DNA from: Diplosphaera chodatii
Lineage: Eukaryota; Chlorophyta; Trebouxiophyceae; Prasiolales; Stichococcaceae
Direction: 5' to 3'
DNA: 64,000 nucleotides
NCBI GenBank assembly: GCA_032358165.1
Contig: JAALGY010000032.1
Span: 992,001-1,056,000 of the forward strand
A program made the position numbers and the translations under genes. The notes beneath the pieces are model-generated. The model made no database searches, had not been told where the DNA came from, and saw only the letters and a program-made list of their open reading frames with translations. Shown here piece by piece: positions 48,274 to 60,100 of this stretch. Every line of letters begins with the position of its first letter. The first letter of the stretch is position 1.

Positions 48274-51054
48274 TCATGTGTTCTGATGCGCTGCTTTGTA
48301 CTGCGTCTCAACCTGGCAGATGATGGTGTACACCTCCTCCATGGTGGGGCGCTCGCTGGCTGTGGTGGTGCAGCAGGTGTCCAGCAGGGCCGCCAGAGCT
48401 GTAAAGGCGGCGCGAGAGGCGGCATCCTTTATGGAGTCGGGCACCTTGGGCGCCGGCAGCTTGAGCTCCTCGGGGTTGATGATGCTCATCGTCTGGATCT
48501 GGTAGGGGTCCATGCCCTTGTAAGGCCGCTTGCGCTCCAGCAACTCCCAGAGCGTCACCCCAAACGAGTATACGTCCGCCTGCAGATACCGCTGGTCAGG
48601 CTTCATGGTCTCCAGCAGGTCCTCATTCATGAGCTCTGGCGCGGCATATTGAGCTGTGCCGATCACGTTGGGCGTAAGCCGTGCCAGCTGCGGCGGCCCG
48701 CCCTCTGGCGCCGCTGTCAGGTCAACATAGCGGGACATGCCGAAGTCCCCGACCTTGAGTAGCTGCCCAGTGCCCACGAACACATTGCCTGGCTTCAGGT
48801 CGCGGTGCAGCACTGGCCGTCCCCGTGCATGCAGCATGCGCACCCCCTGTGCTGTGGAGCGCACCATCGGCAGCAGCTTGTCCATGCCCCAGGCACGGCT
48901 AGAGGTGTTGTGGATCAGCACATCCAGCGTACCCCTGGGACAGTACTCCATGACGAGGTACACGGCGTTGTCCCGGCGGCAGTAGCCGCGCAGCGGGATG
49001 ATGCAGTCGTCGTTGCCGGCTGTGCCGACGGCGGTGTGCATGCGCAGCTCGTGGATCGAGTCCGATGCCTTGTTGAAGCGCTTGACGGCGACCATGCTGT
49101 CCCGCCACCAGGCGGCATACACCTCGCCCTCTGCCCCCGCCCCAAGCAGCTTGCCAAACTCCAAGTCCTCGTAGGCGACGGCCTCCAACATGCCCCCGCG
49201 CACGCCCGACGGCAGGGAGAACAGGCCGCTGAGCTTCTTGCTCGACAGGCGCTTCAGGTTCACGCCGCCCTCTGGTGCAAAGAAAGCATCATCGAAGAGC
49301 TTGTTGGGGTCGAACGACACTTTCTTCTCCACCTCCCTCTCGTCCTGTGTGAACACGCTCCTGAGCGGCGCAGCGGGCGTGTCGTGCTCGTCTTCGTCCG
49401 TGGAAGACAGGTCGTCCAGCGCCGGCCGCCTGGGTGACCGTGGCGGCGGAGGCGGCAGCTCGAGCCCCTCCTTGGTTGGCGGCAGCGCAGCCTCGATGTC
49501 GCGTGTCTGCGCTGTGGTCGTGCCGCTAGGGCTGCGGTCGCGGATCTTGATGCCCAGCATGTCCGACAGGAAGTTGCGGTTGGCGCGGCGGTCCTCGGCA
49601 GCCGCCGCCGGGCCGCCAAAGGAGCTGGGGCGAGCGAGGTTGGGGCCCTTGGGCCCCGCGCCCGCTGCGCCGGGGCTCATCAGGCTGCCCACCAGCGCCT
49701 CCAGGCCCTGCTGCCATGCCACGAACTTCGTTTTGTTGGGGAACTTTAGCGTGAGGTCGGGGTCCGTCAGGAAGCGCAGTGTGAGCGTCAGCTCCCGCCG
49801 GTTGACGTCCATCGACTCGAGGTAGAACAGGCGCACGTACTTGCGCCAGGACCACCGCAGCGAGGCGCCGTCAGCAGACAGCTGGAAGAAGCGGCGCTTG
49901 AAGGGCTTGCGCTTGGAGGGCTTGCCCAGCCACGCGCCTCGGACGAGGGGCAGCACACTGCGGTCCTTCTCTGCCAGGTTGGCTGCTGCGCCCTGGTCCA
50001 GACGCTTGACCACTTGCGCGTAGTGCTTGACCAGGTGCATCATCGCCCAGAGGCCAATCCTCGACATGATGAACAGCACGCACACCACTGCCATGGAAGC
50101 CTTGGCGTTCTGGATGTCTTCATGCCGCTTGAACTCCCAGCAGATGTTAGCAATAGGCTGAACCAGCGAAAAGGGCATCAATGGGAAGTCCAGCCACAGC
50201 GTCCTCTGCAGCTTTTTGGGGTACTTGAGCACAAACCATGCCGCCACAGCAATCAGGAAGTTGACCACGAACAGGACGCTGTTGTAACCCAAGATGAACC
50301 ACGTCGGCTGCCGGCAGAAATCGCAGTTCGCGTTCTTGATCCAGATGACGATGGCCACCGTGGTCATGATGATAAGGAACTGGAAGTCGAGCTTCTCGAC
50401 TGTCAGGAACATGGCGCGGCTCAGGTACAGGCGCATGCGCTCCTTGGCATCCTTCTTCCGGAAATCGACCGCCTGCCGGCTGAAAATGCGCCACCCAAAT
50501 TGCAGGATGGTCCAGCACGTCAGGAACAGAATGAGGACTTGCAGCAGGGTGATGCCGGAGAGCAGCACAATCCGCCCTGGGAACTCCTTGCGCTTCTTGG
50601 CGATCACGTAAAACAACACCCGCGCCAGCACCAGCGCGTCCAGCACCACCGCTGCCAGCAGCTCGAAGACATTCTCGGTGATGACGCCATCCACCACGAA
50701 GTAAAAGAAGAACGCCGCTGTGATCGCAAGCGCCAACGCGATGTGTAGGGACTCCTCGATGGAGCCGCCTGGGCGGTTGACAGACCAGCCGCAGTACGCC
50801 CATACCAGGCACACATCAATGAACGCGAGCACCACAAAAACATATGACGTCCACGGCAGCGACGATAGGAACTCGCGCCAGCCATCTCTGAATGGCGCCC
50901 CTTCCTCGAACTGTGACAAGTAGGTGCTGCCAGTTCGCAAGCTGCCGCTGGGTGCGGACGCCTCTGGCACAGCAGCGCTGATCGCTGGTGACGCCGCTGG
51001 CTGCGCAGCGGGCTGGCCTGCTTCCAACTCCTCATCAGCTGCCTTGCTGCCCAT
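48274..51054 (-). CDS. Multi-TM / PH-domain / protein kinase, intronless copy
   Basis: A single 926-codon frame from ATG 51054-51052, remarkable among neighbours split every ~100-200 bp. The N-terminus (~60 residues, Ala/Pro/Ser-rich) precedes about eight hydrophobic segments between residues ~66 and 350. A PH-like domain spans ~368-460 (RGAWLGKPS, FFQLSADGASLRW, YVRLFYLESMD), followed by a disordered Pro/Ser linker. The kinase domain runs from ~630: GAGAEGEVY, VAVKRF (Lys658), HRDLKPGN (Asp752), DFGMSR (Asp770) and AAPELMNEDLL, then DVYSFGVTLWELL. All core catalytic motifs are intact; the domain looks TKL-like. It probably signals at a membrane, with PH and kinase on the cytosolic side. It is homologous along its length to the intron-rich gene at 36037-45781 but lacks that gene's long 5' extension. 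Ligand and pathway are unknown. Confidence 0.9.
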   Translation of the reverse strand: MGSKAADEELEAGQPAAQPAASPAISAAVPEASAPSGSLRTGSTYLSQFEEGAPFRDGWREFLSSLPWTSYVFVVLAFIDVCLVWAYCGWSVNRPGGSIEESLHIALALAITAAFFFYFVVDGVITENVFELLAAVVLDALVLARVLFYVIAKKRKEFPGRIVLLSGITLLQVLILFLTCWTILQFGWRIFSRQAVDFRKKDAKERMRLYLSRAMFLTVEKLDFQFLIIMTTVAIVIWIKNANCDFCRQPTWFILGYNSVLFVVNFLIAVAAWFVLKYPKKLQRTLWLDFPLMPFSLVQPIANICWEFKRHEDIQNAKASMAVVCVLFIMSRIGLWAMMHLVKHYAQVVKRLDQGAAANLAEKDRSVLPLVRGAWLGKPSKRKPFKRRFFQLSADGASLRWSWRKYVRLFYLESMDVNRRELTLTLRFLTDPDLTLKFPNKTKFVAWQQGLEALVGSLMSPGAAGAGPKGPNLARPSSFGGPAAAAEDRRANRNFLSDMLGIKIRDRSPSGTTTAQTRDIEAALPPTKEGLELPPPPPRSPRRPALDDLSSTDEDEHDTPAAPLRSVFTQDEREVEKKVSFDPNKLFDDAFFAPEGGVNLKRLSSKKLSGLFSLPSGVRGGMLEAVAYEDLEFGKLLGAGAEGEVYAAWWRDSMVAVKRFNKASDSIHELRMHTAVGTAGNDDCIIPLRGYCRRDNAVYLVMEYCPRGTLDVLIHNTSSRAWGMDKLLPMVRSTAQGVRMLHARGRPVLHRDLKPGNVFVGTGQLLKVGDFGMSRYVDLTAAPEGGPPQLARLTPNVIGTAQYAAPELMNEDLLETMKPDQRYLQADVYSFGVTLWELLERKRPYKGMDPYQIQTMSIINPEELKLPAPKVPDSIKDAASRAAFTALAALLDTCCTTTASERPTMEEVYTIICQVETQYKAAHQNT

Positions 51055-52234
51055 CGTGTTGTCCCTGCCGCCAGTTGCAGGCTCACAGGCTGGCCATCAC
51101 ATGGGGACAACTAATGCTGGCGGGCACGCTGACCTCTCATATGCCCTGACAGCTGTTTGCTGCTCGGCAAGATCTTCCAGTGCACGAATGGTTACTATTT
51201 TGGAGGCAGGTATGCCTGTCGTAACACTCGCAGCCTTCGAGTGTACTAGCTGTTACTCGTCGCCGATACTGATGGCCTGGCTACGCTCAGCGTGATGGCA
51301 GGCCAGTCGCTGACACTGAGGTCACGCTACAGATGCAACATGCATGGGAGTGCTATGCATGGAAGAAGATAGTCAGCAACTGGGCGCTTGTGCATAACCG
51401 GGGTCAGAAGCAGTTCTGGCAGTGTTTGCACGCAGCTGCAGGCCTCGCACGACGCTGCAGATGGGAACGATCGGACGCACGAAGCCAGGGATTTGCGCCA
51501 CCGAAGTTTGACGCCCTCGCTCTCGCGCTGCACCTCGCATACCGCGTGATAAAGTAATCCTGCCACTGCTGAGCTGGCCTCACTCCGGGGTGGGCAAAAT
51601 ATCACCCCTGTGCAAGTTCGCAATGCTGCCGATGTGGTGAGCACATGAGGTCAAGGAGGTGCCGCATAGGTTGCTTTGCGCATGTCCTGGATCGCAACAC
51701 ATCAAGCAAGTCATCTCCCGCCCCGTGCTGTCGAAGGGCATACCATTATGCATTGTACTAGCTGCCAATCTGGGGCTGACGGTGGGAACAGATTGTTGCG
51801 ATAGTCTTAAAAGCACCATGACAACGTCGAGGGCTCAACAAACGATCATGGATCACCACAGATGTCCTCATCAGAGCTGTGCTCCTGGCTGTCGTCAGCA
51901 CCGAACTGGATGCCAGCATGGCATTGCACAGTGGCCACCTCTTTAGGCAAAACCGGCACCTCTTGGTGTTGCACCAAAGCTGCAGCTGAGGGACTCATTG
52001 CATCCGACTGATTCAGCAGCTTCGATGGGAGGCAGCCCAAAGCAGCGAAGCCGCAGTAACACAGCAGGCCCGGCGCAGCCTGATGCAGAGCAGGACTCGG
52101 TGAGACAGTGACGGCCGTCTGCAGGAGCTGCCCTTGCTAACTGGCTCAGGCTACAGTTGACATTAGCAACATATCAGCATATCCTGCACATGAGGCGCAC
52201 CCATGCGCAGGAGGCTGTAGAGCGCACAAGCGGC
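51055..52234. other. Divergent intergenic region
   Basis: About 1.2 kb lie between the starts of the intronless kinase gene (-) and the Tudor-like gene (+), presumably containing both promoters. A minus-strand frame at 51846-52040 ends in an acidic DDSQEHSSDEDI stretch but opens with TTG, not ATG, and was not called. A plus-strand frame at 51333-51557 shows no domain. Confidence 0.4.
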
Positions 52235-53664
52235 ATGGCGGAAGCCTCAGGTTCTGGGGCAGCTTCGGACAGCCAAGAGAGTTCATCTTCCGAGTCGTCA
52301 GTGAGCATACACACAACCTAGATGGTCGATATGGCCCTGCAGACTGCTGTTTGCAACCACACCCTGTCATCGGCCAGTGTTGTCAAGCCCTGTGTTGCCG
52401 CTCTTTACAGGGTCGTGCAGGCAGCGAGGTTGTGGTACAGTCGGGCGAGCGCGTCGACCTGCCGGCGTTTCCTGCCAAGCTGGACAAGGTTAGGGTGGTA
52501 TCAGCAATATAATGCCCGTGCTGTTGGTGGTCTGTAGGATGTACATGGACATCATCAAACATATCAGACGACTTCTTCCGCCTTGCAGCCCATGATGGAG
52601 ATGGTTGCTGGGTCCAACGTGTGGTACCAGGCCCACATCCTTCAGGCGACAGCAGCAAAGCTGCGAGTGCTGTTCCCAGGTGACTTGCATGCTGCGACAC
52701 GTCGCAGGATTGATGAAGATGCATTGCCTGCCCTCAGTCATGTCCGACAACTCTCTGGCAACAGACGGATGGCTTGAGCTGCAGCGCCGACGGAGGGGCG
52801 GCAACCCAAGAAAGAGTGGGTGCTGCGCACCAGCAGCCGCATCTGGCGCGGCCCCATGGCTGGGCGCGACTGGAAGTACCTCTCGCAGGTGTGCACGCCA
52901 CGCGGACAACTGGTCCCGTCTTCGTGCATCTGCTGACAGCGTCTTGAGAGGGTCGATAGAGCGTTGCGCCTTCAATCGGCACGCGGCTTGCCGCAGGGTG
53001 CCTGGGCGCCAAAGGCCTCGAAGTCGTCACGCCGCAGCAGGAAGGCCGCCGCGCGGAGGGCGGGCGGCGGCGGCGGCAGCGGCGGCAAGCGCAGCGGCGG
53101 CGCCACCGGCGCGGCCACCACCGGGTCGGGCACAGGCGGCGCCGCCAGGTCGGAGGCCGCCCCCGGCGGCAGCCGCCACGACCACACCGGTGACGACGTG
53201 CCGCTGCTGAGTGCTGCTGTGCCATGGCGTCGTCGTCACCCTGTTCCCCTTGCATGGGTGCTGCACACCCTGCAACCACCTCGTGCAAATGTCCTCAGCG
53301 GCTCTGCGTGGGACCGGCAGGCGAGGAGCCGGACGTGGCATCGCCCCGCAAGCGGCTGAAGCACTCGCCAGCCAGCAGCGGCAGCCCGCGCTACGCCGGC
53401 GGGAACGAGGCCCCCCTGCAGGATGCTGAGGGCCGCGGCGAGCGGCGCGGCGACAGCCGAGCGGGACGCCTCAAAGCGCCGCACGACCCGCTGGCCGTCT
53501 GGTTCGAGCACCACTTCGCGCTGCTCGACAAAGCACGCATGCTCGGCAGCAACTTGGCAGGCTCGCCAGAGGCTGGTTTTCTGCAGCTTGACCGGCCCGC
53601 AGCAACTGGCGCACGCGAAAGCCGCAATGCCAATTCAAAAAAGGTGGCCCGCAAATGCTACTGA
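52235..53664 (+). CDS. Putative nuclear protein with Tudor/agenet-like segment
   Basis: About six exons. ATG 52235 opens MAEASGSGAASDSQESSSSE, an acidic Ser-rich head ending at a GTGAGC donor. Then come VVQSGERVDLPAFPAKLDK (~52433-52490), MMEMVAGSNVWYQAHILQAT with LRVLFPG (~52593-52680), and KKEWVLRTSSRIWRGPMAGRD with WKYLSQ (~52810-52889). The order (basic ligand, VWYQA, L-x-V-x-FPG, W-x-R-x-SSRIWRG) resembles a Tudor/agenet fold reading chromatin marks. It is followed by a basic Arg/Lys/Gly stretch (SSRRSRKAAARRAGGG), then EEPDVASPRKRLKHSP, a likely nuclear localisation signal, and LAVWFEHHFALLDKARML. TGA is at 53662-53664. The exon near 52960-53200 is very GC-rich and its frame is uncertain. 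I do not recognise a named orthologue. Confidence 0.55.
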
Positions 53665-54052
53665 CTCACGAGGTGCCTCCGAGGTGGTGCTCGGGTTATG
53701 TAGTCAATGGCCAGCGCCGAGGATGCCGTGACCTTGGTACGATGTGAGCATCTGCCGCCGAAAGCTGAACAGGGGCCAACTCGACACATTGCCTCCAGCT
53801 AATAAAGTCAAGACGCAAGAACACGTCCTTGCCATTAACTTGTGGTTTGAGCTGCACTCGCAAAGATGTAGAGCCGGTGGCAGCCTGATGCAGCTTTTTA
53901 TGGGATGTGCCAAACGCAGCTGCATCCTCATGCCATATACTTCATGCGAGCATACACACATTGCAGGCGCCAGAACAGAGCCTTATATGTCATGCACGAT
54001 GCAAGCGCCCATGATGCACACATGAGTGTCATGTGGTTCCGCTCAATCTGGC
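53665..54052. other. Intergenic region
   Basis: About 390 bp lie between two plus-strand genes, presumably the 3' UTR of the Tudor-like gene and the promoter of the glycosyltransferase. No distinct element was seen. Confidence 0.4.
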
Positions 54053-56796
54053 ATGGGCACGGCGCAACCGAGCCGTGCAGGCAGAACATCGGTGGAGAGT
54101 GAGAAAGGGCTGCGGCTTCCACACGTGCTGGTTGGCATACTCTGTTGCGTCGCAAGCCTGCTTGTGGCGCAAAACCTGAGGAACAATGGAGCGGCGGCTA
54201 GGGCATCTCCAAAGAGCAGCACCGCTGTCAACATGCCTGCCAGCAACTTCACCCTCAGCACACGAGGTCGGTTGGTCCTCGCTTGTAGCAGTGCATCAGA
54301 GCAACCTTTCAACTCTGCTTGCCACAACAATAGCTTACTTGGGTGCAGATTGACTCCCTTGCCGTGACAATCGTACGCCGCTGCAGTGTGGTGGATGGCA
54401 CCCTTCCTGTCTGGTGGCGGGTACAGCTCCGAGGCGGTGGCCTTTGCGATGTCGCTGGCGCAGTCGTCGGCCGTTCAGCCACACAACTTGTGGATCAGCC
54501 AGCATGGCGATGGCGTCAGCAGAGCTGTGGTGCAGGTGAGCGCTTTGCGGATCACTGCGCCACATGATCACTATGCTGCGGGCCTGCGGCACAACGCTGC
54601 TGCCAAGCCTGCGACATGCACACATGCCGCTTGCAACCTGCGTGCCTCACGTATTGCAGACGATGGATCTGGCAGCGCGGACCACCCTGCAGCGGCTGAT
54701 GGCCAATGTGCAGCATGGCCGTGTGCCTGGGCCGACGATCGTCGTGTGCCACAGTGGCCCGCTGGCCTGGGCCGCACCACAGCCAGCCTTCGATACGCCC
54801 CCCTGCCCACCAAGAGCCATTGATCGAGCGCACACCTTCGTGGTCGGGCGCACCATGTTCGAGACCGACCGGCTGCCGGCCGAATATGTGCGGCGGTGCA
54901 GTGCAATGGACGAGATCTGGGTGCCGTCCCAGTGGAGCAAGGTGAGTGCTCGCCCGCTGTGCTGTCAGTGCAGGGTGGATGTCTTGGACAGAGCAGTCTG
55001 CCGAGGCACAGCTGTGCTGCACAAAGGCTGACAACGGGGCTTGGCCGATGCTGTCCATGGCTGGGCGATGCAGGGTACACCTGCCCAGTTCGATGCCACC
55101 GTGCGTGCAGGACGTGTTTCAGGCTGCGGGTGTGACGGTGCCCATCAGCATCGTTCCCGAGCCTGTGGACGTTGACTTCTTCAGTCCAGACGGTGTTGAG
55201 CCGCTGCCACTGCCGGCAGGGCAGCTGGTGTTCGGGCAGCCGCTGGCACAGGGGCAGCCGCACACCAAGCTGCTGTCGGTAGGTTAGCTCGTTGTGCCAA
55301 TGACCATCCGGCATGACGACCAGCGCCTGCTGTGATGCTGTTGAGCTTGCACATGAGAAGGTGCGAAGCACATCCAAGCGAGTGTGTTGTGACGCTGCCA
55401 CACGCAGATCTTTAAGTGGGAGGAGCGTAAAGCCTGGGACGTCCTGCTTGCTGCGTACCTGGAGGAGTTTGCAGCCGCCTCCGCTTCTAGTGTTCCAGGC
55501 ACGACGGCGCCGGTTGCGCTGTATCTGCTGACTCAGCCGTATCACAGCTCGTCAGACTTCGCCAGCAAGATGCACGAGTGGGCGCGCCAGGCCCTGGGTG
55601 TGGCTGGTGAGCTCGGCGCAGCTTGTTGCTTTGCTGCCAAGAAGTGCCAAAGGTTGTTGCAGCTGCTCGCACTGGGTGCAAGACGCAATGTTTGTCAAAT
55701 TAGTGGGTGTGTTGACGCAAATGTTGGTCCCCAGGGGCTGCTGAACGCGCGCAACTGCCTACGGTGTATGCGATGACGGGACACATCTCGGATGGGGATC
55801 TGCGGCGGCTGTACAGGGCCGCCAATGCCTTCGTGCTGCCCTCCAGGTGGTTGCGTGCTGTGGGCGTTGAAGCTGGCTTGCGGTCTACTGTCATCGGCTG
55901 CCATTATATGGGTGTAGCACATGCTCAAATCAGCACAACGCTCAATCGCTGACTGTGCCGGTGCAGGGGTGAAGGCTGGGGCAGGCCGCATGTTGAGGCG
56001 ATGAGTATGGGCTTGCCGGGTGAGACCAGCATGCCAAACACTCGGTCAAGTCGCGCTTGTGGGCACAGTCAGCACACTGTCTTGACATGGACGGCAGAAC
56101 CTTAGAGGATGGTCGAGCACTCTGTGCTCTCTGCAGTGATCGCCACCAACTGGTCGGGTCCGACTGCATTCATGGACGCCAGCAACTCGTACCCACTGGC
56201 CATCACAGGCCTTGCGCCGGTCCGCTGTTGCTTTGCCCAGCCTCATGTCGTGTCATCTTGCATACACAGGTGCCAGTTGCCCGGTGCACTGAACGATGTA
56301 TGGCGGCCCGTAACAGGCTTGCCGCGTATATGATACATGGGCAGCAGGTCGCTACAGGAAATCTTGCAGATGTGCAGGTGATGGAGGGACCTTTTGCGGG
56401 GCACCGCTGGGCACAGCCGTCTGGAGCGCACCTGAGGCAGCTGCTTCGGCGGGTAGTGACACACCCTGCAGAGGCTGCTGAGCGTGGCAGGTAACCCCCC
56501 AGGCACACAAACTTGATAGCCATGTTGCCATGTGCCCAACCTGAACGCCTGAGGTGTGCACTCAGCAGGGAAGTGTGGGCATTGCACAGGCGTTACTGCA
56601 GGCTCCACCTGACACCTGGAGTGAAAGGCCTCGAAAGCGTCTGAGTCATGTCAAGAAGGCCGATGAGACTACCTCAGTTTGCAGGCGGGCACGGGAGTCC
56701 ATGGTCAGTAGGTATGCACCAGCTGTGGTGGCAGATCTGGTGGTGCAGCGGCTACGAGCCATCGAAGTTCTCATGCAGCGCCTTGCAGCACAGTAA
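54053..56796 (+). CDS. GT4-family glycosyltransferase, type II membrane protein
   Basis: About eleven exons. ATG 54053 gives a short basic cytosolic tail, then a signal-anchor (PHVLVGILCCVASLLVA, ~54119-54169), typical of Golgi glycosyltransferases. The catalytic region has APFLSGGGYSSEAVAF (~54402-54450), HNLWISQHGDG, VGRTMFETDRLP (~54842-54880), DEIWVPSQWSK (~54910-54942), VSIVPEPVDVDFF-like ISIVPEPVDVDFF (~55147-55185), AYLEEF, MTGHISDGDLRRLYRAANAF (~55773-55833), GEGWGRPHVEAMSMGLP (~55970-56019), VIATNWSGPTAFM (~56138) and a C-terminal helix with VSRYAPAVVADLV, with TAG at 56794-56796. EGWGRPHVEAMSMG is the E-x7-E motif binding the nucleotide-sugar donor in retaining GT-B enzymes. The sugar and acceptor cannot be inferred. 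Confidence 0.82.
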
Positions 56797-57167
56797 CAAG
56801 GGCAACATCGTTCAAGCAGGCAAGATCGTGTGGGGGTGGCCAGTGTACAGTCAGTGCAACATCAAACACTCGTTAGGACAGCTTGCACAGACTCTTGCAG
56901 TTGCGACTTTCAGCAACAATGGTGGTGACAAAAGCATATATGAGACAGAACTGTCAAACTGTAGCCATGCAAGTCAGCGTCTGCCAGGTGATAAACCACC
57001 AATAAAATATGTGCAATGCACTCCGATCTTCCGCAGATGCGCACAATGCATGCACATCTGAGCGTCCCAACACCTGCACCCAAACATCAGCTACACAACC
57101 AGTGATTGCCCGCATCATCCCGCAATGTTGTTGCGCCGCGAACTGGGGCGCCCACCATGCCTGTGGA
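56797..57167. other. Convergent intergenic region
   Basis: About 370 bp lie between the stop codons of the GT4 gene (+) and UGT80 (-), presumably two 3' UTRs. No gene or repeat was seen. Confidence 0.4.
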
Positions 57168-60100
57168 TCACTCGCCGTCCAGCATCACGCCATTGCAGGG
57201 CGCCATGGATATCAGCGGCAGCAGCAGTGTCTGCCCAAGCGCCTTGGAGCCTTCGACCCAAGCAGAGAGCCTGGGCGCCCGCTTGAGCCGGAAGTATCGA
57301 GCTGAAGCTGGCACGGCGCCGTCGCTGCTGGGCTGCGGCTGCGGCTGATGCACCTGCTGCACCTGCGACAACGTCAGGCTGATCAAGCTGCAGGTGGAGG
57401 TCACCCAAGCTGAGCCAATAGTAGACTGTGCCACAGATCATCCCAAGGTTTCTGCTAGGTCGTGCGTGGCGCAATTGAAAGCTCACCTGGATGCTGCGGG
57501 AGCTGCTCCAGCCGCTCTCCATGTCGTCCATCAGCGACGACGACGCGCGTACGCTGACGACTGCGGGCTGCCCTGAAGCGCTGCTGCTGTCTGCAACACG
57601 GCGCCCGCCCAGGCTGCGGCCGCTGCTGATGGGGCTGCTGGCCGGTGAGGCTGTTGCCGCTGCAGCATGGGCCTCGCTGACGCTGCAATGGTGACTGGGT
57701 GCAGGACTTGCGGCGGCTGTGCTGCTGCCGAGTGCGCTGTGACCAGTGCTGCTGGTCCTGCCGCCGGCTGAGAGCTGATCCGCATTGCTGTCACCGCTGC
57801 CAATGGCAGCAGCCTGCAGCTGCTCGCTGGGGGCACTGGGCTTCTGCGGAGCGGGAAGCTGTGTCTGCTGCAGCTGCTGCGCAGACAGCTTGGGCGGCTG
57901 TGCTTGCCGCCACAGCGCCAGGTGCCGCTCGAAGTGCTGCACCGCCTGCAGCGCGCCGTCGGGCTCTGCCCTTATGCGGGCGCCCAGTGCCTACGATGCA
58001 CGACGCACTGAGTCAGCTGGGTGCAGGGTCAGCCATTTGATTGCTAAGCATGAAAGCTGTTCAGCACCTGCTGCCAACGGGGAGCATGCCAGACTCGCGT
58101 GACGCGTGATCAGTGCCAGCTCAATAAGCCCGACACAAGCAGGCTGTAGTGCTGAAGCAGCTGTCGGTGCGGCACCTTGGCTGCCTCGATGACCTCTGGC
58201 CTTGCCAGGTAGGTGAGCATGTCCACGAGGCGGCGCTGCGACACGCGCTCTATCGCCACAGGCCGAGGCCCCGCCCCCGCACGGCTGCAGCACACGGGTG
58301 TCAGGCAGACGTTTGCAGGCTGGTCTGGAAGGGGCGCGCGCATGGAGGAAGATCACAGCAAGGCAGGTTTGGCATAGTGAAAGTATCAGCAGTGCACTTA
58401 CTTGACGAATACGGGCCAGAACGCCTGGTCGGCGAAGGCTGGCAGCACTGCGGTGGGCCTCCCGGCAGCAAGCCCGGCTCCGGTCGTGCCTGCATTCAGC
58501 AAGGTCCTTTGAGCTGATCCAACGATCCGATGCAAACAGCACATGGGCGGTGCCAAACTGCTAATCATGTGCAATGCACCATCCAACAGCATGCACAACA
58601 GCAGCTGGAGTTTGCCACCACCGAAGGCATGTTGCAGCCGGTGACTGGGGAGAGCACCTGCGCCGCCGTGATGCACTACCGCTGCGCAGCGCGGGAACAG
58701 CCAGCTGTGTGGCACCGGGCCTATGAGCAGCACCTGCTCAGCGTGCTGCTTGGCAATCAGCTTGGCGTGTTCTCCCCAGTCATCTGCATTCACAGAAAAG
58801 GCATGATCATCGACTGGAAGACACACGGCAAAGCAGCTGGCACAGTCCAAGACGACAGGCAGACAGTATGACACGCAACACAGGGTGCCCTCGTGTAAGG
58901 CGTGGCCCATTATCGCTGCAAGATTCAACCCCTTTCGGCTTCGCCGTGGTGCAAGGGCAGCGTCTTACCTGCCAGCAGGAGTGCGCGCTGCCCTGTCTCC
59001 GTCACAGCGCCGCAGATGTCCTGCAGCACCCTCTGCACGGCATGGGCGCTGGCAGTCACATGGCGCTCTTGACAAGGCAGTTCGAAGTGCACTGGCCCTC
59101 CACCAACGGGCACACACCCACATGCACCCTCAACAGTGCGTCCCTGCGCGACGGCTCACCTCTGGCTGGTTGACGGGCATGCTGCCAAAGCCAAAGTAGA
59201 CGGGCGGCGGCCCCGCCTCCAAAAACTGCTGGAGCTGTGGCGATGGCTGGTAATTCTCTGCTGGCGCATGGCAGTACCCGGCCACCTGCGGTTGTCAGGA
59301 CCTCGACTCGTCCAGGTGCGGCATGCTGATGGCATCGCCGTCATGCAAGGGCGACATGTCCACGCACAGTCCAGCACTGGTGTCCACAACTCCGCAGTTG
59401 CAGCAGCGAGCGATGCACCTGCACATGGTCTGGCCAGTCCTGCGGCCGCGGCACGAGGCTCGGGCTGTACACGTAGGATGATGGGATGGGCGCGGCGCGG
59501 CTTTGCTGACGCCTGGCGCTGCGCCGATCCACGGGCGGGTCAAACAGCCTGCATGTGCGGGGAAGCACGTTGACGGCTACGCTGTCGACATGCCGTGTCG
59601 AAGATCATGCTGACCACCAATGCCGAGTACCCCGAACACATGCAGATGCGCACCTGTGGTAGTGTTGCAGCTGCCACAGGGGCGGCGCATGCACCTGCTC
59701 CCGCCTGAACTTGCTAAGCAGGTCGCCCTGTAGCAGCCAAACATTCATGCAAACTCGTTTCAGCAGATTGTTGGCAATGCATTGCGGTTCTCACCAGCAC
59801 AATTATGTATGCATTGGCAGGTGCAGCAGCGGCATGCAGGTGGGTCGTCGCACCACGCCCATCGCCATCGCGGAGTGGATGCCAGCGTAGGACACGTAGT
59901 TGATGCGGCCGAGCAGGCGGCCGCGAATGCTGCTCCTGCGGGGCGACACCTGCCACATCTTCTCGTACAGGAAGCGCGCCTGGGGGTGTGCGAAGGCCTG
60001 TGTGGCAGAAAGTGGCACCAGTGAGGGTGATGCCCAGGGTGGCATAATCAAAGGACCACACTCGGCTCGTTTCCTGCCATGGCAAATGCAGTGGACATCA

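Noticed and set aside
48111..48323. Open frame starting MSGRG, like histone H2A or H4.
   Set aside because: Similarity stops after about five residues; no histone fold follows and the frame lies just past the 3' end of the kinase gene.
51846..52040. Possible 64-residue protein beginning MGC, resembling an N-myristoylated/palmitoylated peptide, with an acidic C-terminus.
   Set aside because: The first codon is TTG, not ATG, so there is no N-terminal Met-Gly-Cys; the first true ATG is internal and leaves only a short peptide with no family signal.
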